DNA of 64,000 nucleotides, taken from assembly GCA_963811635.1 (NCBI GenBank), contig CAWESB010000020.1, forward strand, positions 7,845 to 71,844, in the 5' to 3' direction. The translations under genes were made by a program, and so were the position numbers. Below are positions 38,778 to 47,711 of this stretch, piece after piece. Position 1 is the first letter of the stretch. Each line of letters opens with the position of its first letter. The notes under the pieces were generated by a model. The model saw only the letters and a program-made list of their open reading frames with translations, searched no databases and was not told where the DNA came from. The DNA comes from JAIBJN01 sp963811635. GTDB taxonomy: Bacteria > Actinomycetota > Thermoleophilia > Gaiellales > Gaiellaceae.

Positions 38778-40316
38778 CTACATCCGCTCGGGCGCCTCGA
38801 CCCCGACGAGGTCGAGGCTGCGCGCGATCACGGCCTTCACGGCGGTGATCAGCGCCAGACGGAACGCCTGCTCGTCGCTGTCCAGCACGCGATGGTGGTG
38901 GTAGAAGCGGTGGAAGTCGTCGGCCAGCCGGATCGCATACGTCGGCAGCGCCTGCGGGCTCCGGCGCTGCGCCGCCTCGGCGGCGATCGCCGGGAACTCG
39001 GCGAGCCGCTTCACCAGGTCGCGCTCCTCGGGCGCGAGCGCGGGCGGAGCCTCCGCGCTCACCTCGAGCCCTTCGGCGCGCAGCAGGATCCCGCCGATGC
39101 GGGCGTGCGCGTACTGGACATAGTAGACGGGGTTCTTCTCGCTCTTCTCCCGCGCGAGGTCGACGTCGATCGTGATCGCCTGGTCGGGCCCGCGCGCCGC
39201 GAGGTACCAGCGCGCCGCGTCCACGCCAACCTCGTCCATGAACTCGTCGAGGGTGACGACGTCGCCGCGCCGCTTCGACATCTTCACGACGTCCCCGCCT
39301 CGGGTCAGATGGACGAGCTGGTAGAGGATCACCTCGATGCGGTCGGGGTCGTAGCCGAGCATCTTCGCGATCACTCCGTACCAGCCGCGCACGCCGTGGT
39401 GGTCGGCGCCGAGGATGTAGATGGCCCGGTCGAAGCCGCGCTCCAGCTTGTCGCGCAGGTAGACGATGTCCGCCGCCTCGTAGGTCGGGAGGCCGCCGCG
39501 CTCGGCCGAGCGGACGAGGACGCGGTCCTTCTCGTCCTCGAACGCGGTCGAGCGGATCCACAGCGCGCCGTCGCGCTCGTAGGTGTCGAGCACGCCGAGC
39601 AGCTCGGTGAGATGGGACGCGAGCTCGCTCTGCAGCGCCCACGAGTCGAAGTGGATGCGGAAGCGCTCGAGGCTCGCCTCGATCTGGCGGAGCATGTGCG
39701 GGACCGGGTCGCCCTCGAGCCGCGCGAGCTCCTCGATGTACTCGCCGGCGTAGCCTTCCTCGGGCGGCGCCTCCCCTTGCCTGGCCGCCTCGACGGACGC
39801 CCGGAACCGCTCCATCTGGGTGCCCGCGTCGTTGTAGTAGTACTCGCGCTCCACCCGGTGGCCGGCGAAGGCGAGCAGGCGTGCGACCGAGTCGCCGTAG
39901 GCGCCGTTCCGCGCCGCGGCGACCGTGATCGGGCCGGTCGGGTTTGCCGAGACCATCTCCACCTGCACCCGCTCGGGCGCCTCGGCCGAGCCGGCGCCGT
40001 AGTCGCGGCCGGCGGCGACGACCTCGCCGAGCGCCTCGCCGAACCACGAGGGCGCGAGCCAGAGGTTGAGGAACCCCGGCGGCGCGGTCTCGGCACGCTC
40101 GATGCCCGGGACCGCCGTCGCCGCCTCGGCGAGCTCGCCCGCGATCTCGAGCGGCGCGCGCTTCTGGGCGCCCGCGAGCCGGAGCGCGACGTTCGTCGCG
40201 TAGTCGCCGTGCTCGGGATTCGCGGGCCGCTCGAGGGAGACCGGCGCGCCGGCGATGCGCGCGAGCTCCTCCTCCAGGCGGCCGAGGGCAGTCGCGATCG
40301 TGTTCCTCACCTCCAT
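38778..40316 (-). CDS. argS: Arginyl-tRNA synthetase
   Basis: 512 residues from ATG 40316. An N-terminal Arg-tRNA-synthetase additional domain (EHGDYATNVALRLAG), the catalytic Rossmann core and a C-terminal DALR anticodon-binding domain (ITAVKAVIARSLDLVGVEAPERM) are all present. The KMSKS loop reads VVKMSKRRGDVVT. The HIGH motif after SANPTGP reads ITVAAARNGAYGD, so the usual histidines are absent. It charges tRNA-Arg. Divergent from the DUF3467 gene (20 bp apart). Confidence 0.92.
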   Translation of the reverse strand: MEVRNTIATALGRLEEELARIAGAPVSLERPANPEHGDYATNVALRLAGAQKRAPLEIAGELAEAATAVPGIERAETAPPGFLNLWLAPSWFGEALGEVVAAGRDYGAGSAEAPERVQVEMVSANPTGPITVAAARNGAYGDSVARLLAFAGHRVEREYYYNDAGTQMERFRASVEAARQGEAPPEEGYAGEYIEELARLEGDPVPHMLRQIEASLERFRIHFDSWALQSELASHLTELLGVLDTYERDGALWIRSTAFEDEKDRVLVRSAERGGLPTYEAADIVYLRDKLERGFDRAIYILGADHHGVRGWYGVIAKMLGYDPDRIEVILYQLVHLTRGGDVVKMSKRRGDVVTLDEFMDEVGVDAARWYLAARGPDQAITIDVDLAREKSEKNPVYYVQYAHARIGGILLRAEGLEVSAEAPPALAPEERDLVKRLAEFPAIAAEAAQRRSPQALPTYAIRLADDFHRFYHHHRVLDSDEQAFRLALITAVKAVIARSLDLVGVEAPERM

Positions 40317-40336
40317 CGCCTATATCGTAGGGAGCT

Positions 40337-40633
40337 GTGGAGGACGAGCCCCGAGAGCGGCAGCTCAACATCCATCTCGACCCCGAGAACCTCGCGGGCG
40401 CCTACGCGAACTTCGCCAACGTCAGCTTCTCGGATTACGAGTTCACGATCACGTTCGCCCGCGTCGACCACGAGGTCGAGGAGGGCGACGTCCCGGGCGT
40501 GGTCGTCAGCCGCGTGAACATGTCGCCGCGCTTCATGCGCGAGCTGATGGACGCCATGACCGACTCCTGGTCGAAGTGGTCGACCCGCGAGGGGATCCGG
40601 AACCTCCCCGAGCAAGAGGACAACGAGTCCTAG
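40337..40633 (+). CDS. DUF3467 domain protein
   Basis: 98 residues from GTG 40337 with GGGAGC upstream. The DUF3467 pattern is visible: LNIHLDPENLAGAYANFANVSFSDYEFTITFAR split over strands, then VVVSRVNMSPRFMRELMDAM. The fold is predicted as a small antiparallel sheet; its function is unknown across bacteria. Convergent with the M48 protease gene (3 bp apart). Confidence 0.85.
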   Translation: MEDEPRERQLNIHLDPENLAGAYANFANVSFSDYEFTITFARVDHEVEEGDVPGVVVSRVNMSPRFMRELMDAMTDSWSKWSTREGIRNLPEQEDNES

Positions 40634-40636
40634 CTG

Positions 40637-41875
40637 CTAGCGGCCCGATTCGGCCATCGCGATCCGCTGCAGCGGGGTCGGGTGGGAGCCGTAGAGGAAG
40701 ATCGTCCACGCGGGCGGGTCGGGGTCGCTCAGGCTCGTGGTGACGAAGGTCTGCTCGAGGGCGACGCCGCTCGCAGGGTCGTGGGTGGCCTGGAGCGCGA
40801 GCCAGTCGGCCTCCGCCTCGTAGCGCCGTGACACGGCGTTGACGAGCGGCTGCGTCACCAGGACGCAAGCGAAGACGAAGGCGATCCCCAGGGGCACGAG
40901 CTCCGGCCCGAGCCCGCCGCGGCGGTTCGTGATCCACGCCAGCCCGAAGACGCCGGGAACGGCGAGCAGCGTGAACCACGCGAGGCCCTTCCAGAGGTGC
41001 CGGCGCTCGACGTGCCCGAGCTCGTGCGCGGCCACGTAGCGGATCTCGCCGTCCGTGAAGCGCCCGTCGAGAAGCGTGTCGTAGAGCACGACGCGCCGCG
41101 TCGGGCCGATGCCGGCGATGTAGGCGTTGGCCGTTGTCGTGCGCCGGCTCGCGTCGGCGACGAGGACGTCGTCGACGTTCACCCCCATCTTCGTGGCGAG
41201 CTCCTCGATCTGCGCGGCGAGCCGGCGATCGGGCAGGGGCTCGAAGCGGTTGAAGAGCGGCTGGAGGACGAGGGGCTGGGCGAGCACGTAGAGCACCGCG
41301 ATCCCCACGAGCGCCGGCGCGCCTGCGATCCACCAGCGCCGCCCGAGCCGGCCGGCGAGCCACACCGCACCGGCCACGGCGATCGAGGTCAGGACGGCCT
41401 GGACGGCCAGGGCGGTCAGCTGGTCGACGAGCCAGCCGCCCCAGCCCTGCGTCGAGAGCCCGAAGTCGTGGCGGCGGACGAGCCTGACCGCGCCGAAGGG
41501 CAGCTGCGAGAGCCACACGCCGAGCGTCACGGCGAGGCCGACGAGCACGGACGTGCGCACGCGGCCTCGACCCAGCGGCCGGAGCCTCGCGGCGAGCGGC
41601 CGGGCCTTCCAGACGAAGAGCGCCAGCACGAGGATCTCGACGCCGACCGCGGCGAGGTAGAGGGGGCGGGAGACGCGGCGGTAGTCGTCGCTCCGCGCGA
41701 GCTCCGCCGCCGAGAAGTAGTCGCGGGGATCAAGGCTCGGCAGGTCGAGGTCCGGCACCTTCGTGCGCCAGAGCAAGGCGGCCGCGGCGACCCAGAGCGC
41801 GGCGAGCGCGGCGAGCGCAAGGCCCTTCGCTAACGTCCGCCTGCTGTGCGCGTCGCCGTTGTCTCTGACATCCAC
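40637..41875 (-). CDS. M48 family (Ste24-like) membrane metalloprotease
   Basis: About 412 residues if started at GTG 41875, overlapping the divergent phosphoesterase start by 30 bp. No other good start exists before the first helix. It has about 6-7 helices. The zinc site is AAHELGHVERRH (HExxH) with the third ligand Glu in RRYEAEADWLAL. The C-terminal DPDPPAWTIFLYGSHPTPLQRI is diagnostic of CAAX-type M48A peptidases. It probably degrades or trims membrane proteins. The exact N-terminus is uncertain. Confidence 0.85.
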   Translation of the reverse strand: MDVRDNGDAHSRRTLAKGLALAALAALWVAAAALLWRTKVPDLDLPSLDPRDYFSAAELARSDDYRRVSRPLYLAAVGVEILVLALFVWKARPLAARLRPLGRGRVRTSVLVGLAVTLGVWLSQLPFGAVRLVRRHDFGLSTQGWGGWLVDQLTALAVQAVLTSIAVAGAVWLAGRLGRRWWIAGAPALVGIAVLYVLAQPLVLQPLFNRFEPLPDRRLAAQIEELATKMGVNVDDVLVADASRRTTTANAYIAGIGPTRRVVLYDTLLDGRFTDGEIRYVAAHELGHVERRHLWKGLAWFTLLAVPGVFGLAWITNRRGGLGPELVPLGIAFVFACVLVTQPLVNAVSRRYEAEADWLALQATHDPASGVALEQTFVTTSLSDPDPPAWTIFLYGSHPTPLQRIAMAESGR

Positions 41876-42568
41876 GGGAACCTCCATGCCTTCGAGGCCG
41901 TTCTCGAGGCGATCGACCTGGAGGCGCCCGACGAGATCTGGTGTCTGGGCGACCTCGTCGGCTACGGCCCGCGCCCGAACCGCTGCTGCGCCGTGGTGGC
42001 GGAGCGGGCGAGCACGTGCCTGATAGGAAACCACGATCTCGCCGTCCTCGGTCGGCTGGACCTCGAGATCTTCGCCCCCGACGCGGCCCTGAGCGCCGCC
42101 TGGACGGCCGGGGTGCTCGAGCCGGAGGCCCGCGCCTACCTCGAGTCGCACCAGCCGAGCGGCGAGCGCGAAGGCGTCGGCCTCTTCCACGCGAGCCCGC
42201 GCGACCCGGTCTGGGAGTACGTCCTGTCGCCCGGCGTCGCCTACGCGTCACTCGCCTCGACGTCGCATGAGCTCGTCCTCGTAGGCCACAGCCACGTGGC
42301 GCTCAGCTTCCAGCTCTCGGAGACGACGCTCGCCACGGCGCCCGAGGGGACGGAGCTGGAGCTCGCCGGCGACCGCTGGCTGCTCAACCCCGGCTCGGTC
42401 GGACAGCCGCGCGACACCGACCCGAGGGCGGCCTGGATCCTGCTCGACCTGGAGGCGCGGACGGCCTCGTACCGCCGCGTCGAGTACGACGTCGCGAAGA
42501 CCCAGGCGGAGATCCGCGAGCGCGGGTTGCCGGAGGCGCTCGCCGCCCGGCTCGAACACGGCGTGTAG
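41846..42568 (+). CDS. Metallophosphoesterase (YfcE/MJ0936-like)
   Basis: 240 residues from GTG 41846. The calcineurin-like motifs are complete: VVSDIHGN (Asp/His), LGDLVGYGP (GD), IGNHD (GNHD), LVLVGHSHVALS (GHSH) and LNPGSVGQPRD. Such two-metal enzymes cleave phosphodiesters or phosphomonoesters; the natural substrate is not clear. Divergent from and slightly overlapping the M48 gene. Confidence 0.9.
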   Translation: MRVAVVSDIHGNLHAFEAVLEAIDLEAPDEIWCLGDLVGYGPRPNRCCAVVAERASTCLIGNHDLAVLGRLDLEIFAPDAALSAAWTAGVLEPEARAYLESHQPSGEREGVGLFHASPRDPVWEYVLSPGVAYASLASTSHELVLVGHSHVALSFQLSETTLATAPEGTELELAGDRWLLNPGSVGQPRDTDPRAAWILLDLEARTASYRRVEYDVAKTQAEIRERGLPEALAARLEHGV

Positions 42569-42576
42569 CGGAGCCC

Positions 42577-43161
42577 TTACTTCCCGTGTGCGACGGGCTG
42601 GCGCGAGACCTCGACCTCGATGCCGTCGCGCTCGAGCGCGAGCTGCACCTCTTCGCGCGCCTTGAAGATCCGCCACTTGACCGTGGCGAGCGTGATCTCG
42701 AGGGAGTCGGCGATCTCGGTGTAGGAGAGGCCGACGACGTCGCGGAGGAGGAGGGCCATCTTCAGGTCGGGGTTGAGGAGGCCGACGGCGCGCCAGACCG
42801 CGTCGATGACCTCGGTGCGCTCGGGCGGGGTGTCCACGACCTCGAGCGGGGGCAGGTCGTCGAGCGTCACGACCGCCTGCGGCTTGCGCTCACGGGCGCG
42901 GAGCTCGTCGAGGACGCGGTTCTTCGCGATCTGGAAGAGCCAGGTCGTGAAGCGGCAGCGCAGCGAGAAGCCGGGCAGACCCTGGTAGATGCGGAGGAAG
43001 ATCTCCTGCGTCAGGTCCTCGGCCAGCGCTCGGTCTCCGACCATCCTGAGGACGTAGTTGAACACCGGTCCCTCGTACATTTCGAGGAGGACCTGAAAGG
43101 CGCGTTCGTCCCCCTTTTGCGCTCGCCGAAGGAGGAGATGATCGGGTTGAGGTAGTGGCAC
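42577..43161 (-). CDS. ECF-type sigma-70 family RNA polymerase sigma factor
   Basis: About 194 residues from GTG 43161. Region 2 (DERAFQVLLEMYEGPVFNYVLRM, AEDLTQEIFLRIYQ, FTTWLFQIAKN) and region 4 (LLNPDLKMALLLRDVVGLSYTEIADSLEITLATVKWRIFKARE) are both clear. It directs RNA polymerase to a stress-type regulon. A TATACT at 43191-43196 (minus) could be its -10 box. The longer frame to ATG 43275 runs over the end of gpmI and reads frame-shadow sequence. No anti-sigma gene follows directly. Confidence 0.88.
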   Translation of the reverse strand: MPLPQPDHLLLRRAQKGDERAFQVLLEMYEGPVFNYVLRMVGDRALAEDLTQEIFLRIYQGLPGFSLRCRFTTWLFQIAKNRVLDELRARERKPQAVVTLDDLPPLEVVDTPPERTEVIDAVWRAVGLLNPDLKMALLLRDVVGLSYTEIADSLEITLATVKWRIFKAREEVQLALERDGIEVEVSRQPVAHGK

Positions 43162-43205
43162 GCGTGTGACCCGGGCCGCTGGGTGAGCGGAGTATAGCTC
43201 CGAGG

Positions 43206-44694
43206 TTAGACCGAGCGAACCAGGTTCCTCCCGGTCATCCCCCGGCCCGGCGGGATGCCCATCAGCCACAGACACGTGGGGACTAGATCGGCAAGCGCCC
43301 CATCCTCCTCAAGCACCGCCCCCGGAAGAGTGATGACGAGCGGCACCGGGTTCGTCGTGTGGGCGGTGTGCGGGCTGACGCCGTCCTCCTCGAGCTGCTG
43401 CTCCGCGTTCCCGTGGTCGGCCGTTATCAGGCAGACGCCGCCGAGCGCCTCGACCGCGGCGACAGTCCGACTCGAGCGCGGCGTCGGTCGCCTCCACCGC
43501 CTCGACGACGGCGGGGATCACTCCGGTGTGGCCGACCATGTCCGGGTTCGCGTAGTTGACGATCGCGAACCCGTAGCCGTTCGGGACCTCGCCGGCGAAG
43601 CGCTCGGCCACCTCGGCCGCCGACATCTCCGGCTTCTGGTCGTAGGTGGCCACCTCACGGGGCGAGGGCACGAGGATCCGCGTCTCCCCCGCCCACTCCT
43701 CCTCCCGCCCGCCGTTGAAGAAGTACGTCACGTGGGCGTACTTCTCGGTCTCGGCGGCGTGCAGCTGGCGGACGCCGTGCTCGGCCAGCACCTCGGCGAC
43801 CGTGTCCTCGACCACCTGCTCCTCGAGGACGACCGGACAGTCGAAGTCGTCGCGGTAGCGCGTCATCGTCGTCAGGTCGACGCCCCCCTCGAGGAGGCGC
43901 TGCGAGAGCTGGCGTGCGCGGTCCGGGCGGAAGTTGAAGTGGATCGCGGCGTCTCCGGCGGCCAGCCGAGGCGGCGGCAGGACCACGGGCTCCACGAACT
44001 CGTCGGTCACGCCGCGCGCGTAGGAGGCCTCGATCGCGGCCACGGGGTCGGAGGCCGCCTCCCCTTCGCCCCCCATGATCGCGGCGAGCGCGCGCCCCGT
44101 CCGCTCCCAGCGCTGGTCACGATCCATCGCGTAATAGCGGCCCGCCACGGTGGCGAGCTGCGCCTCCTCGGCGACGAGCGCGGCGAGGTCTCCGCGCCCC
44201 GATGTCGGTGAGACGTCGCGGCCGTCGGTGAACGCGTGCACGTACGTGCGCTCGGCCATGCCCTCGCGGCGGGCGAGCTTCAGGAGCGCCCGTAGGTGGT
44301 CGATGTGCGAGTGCACGCCGCCGGACGAGACCAGGCCCAGGAGGTGGACGTTCGTCCCGCGCTCCTTCGCGCGCGCGAACGCCCCCGTGAGTGAAGGATT
44401 CTCGAAGAGGGCGCCCGTCTCGATCGCCTGGTTGACCCGCATCAGGTCCTGGAAGATCACGCGGCCGGCGCCGATCGTCAGGTGGCCGACCTCGGAGTTG
44501 CCCATCTGCCCCGGCGGGAGCCCGACGTCCTCGCCCGAGGCCCGCAGCGTCGCGTGCGGGTGGCGCTCCCAGAGGTCGTCGAAGACGGGGGTCTCGGCCA
44601 GCTCGACGGCATTGCCCGGGCCGGGCGGCGCGCACCCCCACCCGTCGAGGACGACGAGCGCTACGAGCGGGACAGGCTGGCGGCCGTCTGGCAA
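43206..44694 (-). pseudogene. gpmI: 2,3-bisphosphoglycerate-independent phosphoglycerate mutase, frameshifted
   Basis: The N-terminal 400 residues from TTG 44694 are intact: VVLDGWG, catalytic Ser in QMGNSEVGHLTIGAGRV, HFNFRPDRARQ. Near 43481 the frame shifts by one base; the other frame continues AVEALGGVCLITADHGNAEQ and ends WLMGIPPG...NLVRSV at 43206, the normal C-terminus. Full length would be about 496 residues, as expected. It interconverts 3- and 2-phosphoglycerate. The start overlaps tpiA by 34 bp. Either a sequence error or a disabling indel. Confidence 0.85.
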
Positions 44695-45392
44695 ATCGCG
44701 GTGAAGGACTCGAGGTCGAGCGAGGCGCCGCCAACGAGCGCGCCGTCGACGTCGTCCTGCGAGAGCAGGTCCTCGGCGTTCTCCGGCTTGACCGAGCCGC
44801 CGTAGAGGATGCGCTCGACCGGATAGAGGCTGCGGATGAACGCGTGCGCCTCCTGCGCGGTCTCCGGCGTCGCGGTCTTGCCCGTGCCGATCGCCCAGAC
44901 GGGCTCGTACGCGATGTCGAACCCCGCCCCGGCGTCCGGGATCTCGACGGCGATCGCCTCGATCTGGCGCCGGAGGACGGTCTCGGTCTCCCCCGCCTCG
45001 CGCTCGTCGAGCGTCTCGCCTACGCAGGCGATCACGGCGAGACCCGCCTCGAGCGCCGCCCGCGCGCGCAGGGCGGTCGTCTCGTCGGTCTCGCCGAAGT
45101 ACTGTCGCCGCTCCGAGTGGCCGACGATCGCGCCGGCGGCGCCGGACGCAATCAGCATCGAGCGCGAGGTCTCCCCCGTGAACGGGCCCTCCTCCTCCCA
45201 GTGCACGTTCTGCGCGTAGACGCGCACCCGGCTCCCCACGAGCTCGGCAACGGCCGCATGGATGGAGACGAAGGGCGGCGCGACGACGACGTCCACCCCC
45301 TCGGTCTCGGCGAGAGCGTCCGCCAGCTCCGCGCAGAAGCTCGCCGTCTCTCCGGGGCCCTTGAACATCTTCCAGTTGCCGGCGATCAGCAT
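44661..45392 (-). CDS. tpiA: Triosephosphate isomerase
   Basis: 243 residues from ATG 45392. All signatures are intact: GNWKMF (Lys), VGHSERR (His), the catalytic Glu in AYEPVWAIGTGKTA, and GGSVKPENAEDLL. It interconverts DHAP and glyceraldehyde-3-phosphate, linking rhamnulose-phosphate cleavage (DHAP) to lower glycolysis. It sits between pgk and gpmI in the gap-pgk-tpiA-gpmI cluster and, unlike these, shows no frameshift. Confidence 0.94.
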   Translation of the reverse strand: MLIAGNWKMFKGPGETASFCAELADALAETEGVDVVVAPPFVSIHAAVAELVGSRVRVYAQNVHWEEEGPFTGETSRSMLIASGAAGAIVGHSERRQYFGETDETTALRARAALEAGLAVIACVGETLDEREAGETETVLRRQIEAIAVEIPDAGAGFDIAYEPVWAIGTGKTATPETAQEAHAFIRSLYPVERILYGGSVKPENAEDLLSQDDVDGALVGGASLDLESFTAICQTAASLSRS

Positions 45393-45408
45393 CGTCCGCC
45401 CCACATTC

Positions 45409-46442
45409 TCACGCCTCCGGGATGGCGACGACGCCCGGAAGCTCCTTGCCCTCGAGCAGCTCGAGCGACGCGCCCCCGCCGGTCGAGACCCAGTCGACCT
45501 CCTCGGCGAGGCCGAGCTCCTCGATCGCCCGCACGGAATCGCCGCCGCCGACGACCGTGTGTGCATCGGCCGCCGCCACCGCCTCGGCGACGGCCTTCGT
45601 CCCCGCCGCGAAGCGCGGCCACTCGAAAACCCCCATCGGCCCGTTCCAAAAGACCGTTCTCGCCTCGGCGATGCGCGCAGCGAAGCGCTCGCGGGTAGCC
45701 GGGCCGATGTCGAGCGCGAGCCAGCCCTCCGGCACCGCGTCCCACGGCGTCACCTCCGTCTCGCGCGTCGGGCTCGAATGCGGCCGCTGCCACGACGTCG
45801 TCGGGCAGCTCGTAGCCGGCGTCACGGTCGACCTCCTCCGCCATCTTGCCGCCGACCAGGATCGTGTCCGCCCGCTCGCCCAGCGAGCGAAGAACCCCGA
45901 TCTTGTCCGCGACCTTGGCGCCCCCGAGCACCGCCGCGAACGGCCGCTCTGGCGACTCGAGCAAGGAGCCGAGCTCCTCGAGCTCGCGCAGGAGCAGCAG
46001 GCCGGCGTACGCGGGCAGAAGGTGCGCGACGCCTTCGGTGGAGGCGTGCGCGCGGTGGGCCGAGCCGAACGCGTCGTTGACGAAGAGGTCGCCATGGGCG
46101 GCGAGCGCCCGCGCGAAACCGGGGTCGTTCGCCGTCTCCCGCGGGTCGAAGCGCGTGTTCTCGAGCAGCCGGATCCGCTCGTCCGGCAGGAGCTCGCGCA
46201 GCCGCTGCCTCGACCGGCTCCAGCGAGAGCGCCGGGTCGGCGCCCTGCGGGCGGCCGAGGTGGGACATGAGCACGACCTCGGCGGCTCCGCGATCGAGGA
46301 GGAGCCTGATCGTCGGCAGGGCGGCGCGGATCCGCGTGTCGTCGGCGACGCGGCCGTCCTCGAGCGGGACGTTGAAGTCGACGCGGACGAGCACGCGCCG
46401 GCCGGAGACCTCGGCCTGCTCGACGGATCTCGGCCTGTGCAC
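45409..46442 (-). pseudogene. pgk: Phosphoglycerate kinase with two frameshifts and an internal deletion
   Basis: From GTG 46442 the N-terminus is typical: RRVLVRVDFNVPLEDGR, VVLMSHLGRPQG. A one-base shift near 46210 moves to a frame with LLENTRF and DLFVNDAFGSAHRAHAST, and another near 45765 returns to TEVTPWDAVPEGWLALDIGP and VVGGGDSV. The product totals only about 343 residues versus about 390-400: between ILVGGKMAEE and YELPDDVVAAAAFE roughly 45 residues of the nucleotide-binding domain are missing. It transfers phosphate from 1,3-bisphosphoglycerate to ADP. Errors or real decay cannot be told apart here. Confidence 0.82.
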
Positions 46443-46475
46443 TACTGCCTCTTCCGTTCTTGTCGCCTGAGGCAC

Positions 46476-47472
46476 TTAAAGCCGCTGGACGAGGTCAACA
46501 AGCCGGCAGCTGTAGCCCCACTCGTTGTCGTACCAGCCGAAGACCTTGACCGTCTTCCCGCGCGCCATCGTCAGGTCGCTGTCGAAGATCGACGAGAAGG
46601 AGTTGCCGACCACGTCGGACGAGACGAGCGGCGCGTCCGTGTACTGGAGGATCCCCTCGAAACCGACCCGTGTCCGCCGCCTCGCGGAAGCGGGCGTTCA
46701 CCTCGTCGACGGTGACCTCGCTGCCGACCTGGACGACGAGGTCGACGATCGATCCGTCCGACACGGGCGCCCGCACCGAGATCCCGTCGACCTTGCCGGC
46801 AAGGTCCGGGATGACGACGCCGATCGCTTTGGCGGCTCCGGTCGAGGTCGGGATCAGGTTGACCGCGGCCGCCCGCGCACGGCGCAGGTCGCTGTGCGGG
46901 AGATCGAGGATCTGCTGGTCGTTCGTGTACGCATGGATCGTCGTCATGAACCCTGACTCGATCACCCAGGCGTCGTGCAGCACCTTCGCGAGCGGCGCGA
47001 CGCAGTTCGTCGTGCACGACGCGTTCGAGACGATGCGGTGCTGCTCGGGGTCGTAGGCCTCGTCATTGACGCCGAGCACGACCGTCACGTCGGGATCGGT
47101 AGCCGGCGCCGAGATGACGACCCGCGGCGCGCCCGCGTCGAGGTGCAGCTGGGCCTTCTCCCGCTTGGTGAACAGTCCGGTGGACTCGAGGACGACGTCG
47201 ACACCGAGATCGCCCCAAGGCAGGGAGGCGGGATCGCGCTCGTTCAGGAGCTTCAGCTCGTCGCCGTCGACGCGGATGGCGCCGTCGGCGGCCTCCACGT
47301 CGGCGTCGAGCGGGCCCAGCACCGAGTCGTACCTGAGCAGGTGGGCCATGGTCTCCGCGTCGCCCAGGTCGTTCACGGCCACGACCTCGACGTCCGCCCC
47401 GCGCTTGCGGACCGAGCGGAAGAAGTTGCGTCCGATCCGCCCGAATCCGTTGATCCCGACCCGTACGCTCAT
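46476..47472 (-). pseudogene. gap: Glyceraldehyde-3-phosphate dehydrogenase, frameshifted near the 3' end
   Basis: From ATG 47472 (GGGAGGTGG upstream): VGINGFGRIGRNFFR (NAD binding), catalytic Cys in SNASCTTNCVAPLA, NLIPTSTGAAKA. After EAADTGRF an extra T near 46660 shifts the frame; the other frame reads YTDAPLVSSDVVGNSFSSIF and ends WYDNEWGYSCRLVDLVQRL at 46476. Corrected length is 331 residues, normal for GapA. It oxidises glyceraldehyde-3-phosphate. The extra base lies in a short T run, compatible with a sequencing error. Confidence 0.87.
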
Positions 47473-47656
47473 GCCACCTCCCTCGACGTTACCCAGCGCG
47501 GCGATTCTAGCGACGGCCACCTGGTGGAAAAATCTGGTCCCGAAGTCTTGCGCGCCTTCGGGCCGCCGATTACGCTCGCTGCGAGAGCGGGTCTACGCTC
47601 GTCCGGCGTCGGATTCAGACCCCGTTCGGCGCCACGGTCCGGAGCGTGGCCAAAAG

Positions 47657-47691
47657 CGGAGGGGGAGGTCGTCCTCGGAGCTTCCCCTCCG
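47657..47691 (-). terminator. Hairpin after whiA
   Basis: CGGAGGGG (47657-47664) and CCCCTCCG (47684-47691) form an 8-bp stem with an inner GAGG/CCTC pairing, 21 bp beyond the whiA stop. It could separate whiA from the gap transcript. Confidence 0.5.
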
Positions 47692-47711
47692 GCCCGCTCT
47701 CATTTCTCGCC

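Noticed and set aside
42577..43275. Longer sigma factor from ATG 43275
   Set aside because: The extra N-terminal residues lie over the gpmI 3' end in another frame and read as shadow sequence; a -10-like box lies inside this stretch.
46500..47520. Glycolytic frameshifts as programmed frameshifting
   Set aside because: No slippery heptamers or downstream stimulators were seen and four separate sites are involved; error or mutation is simpler.
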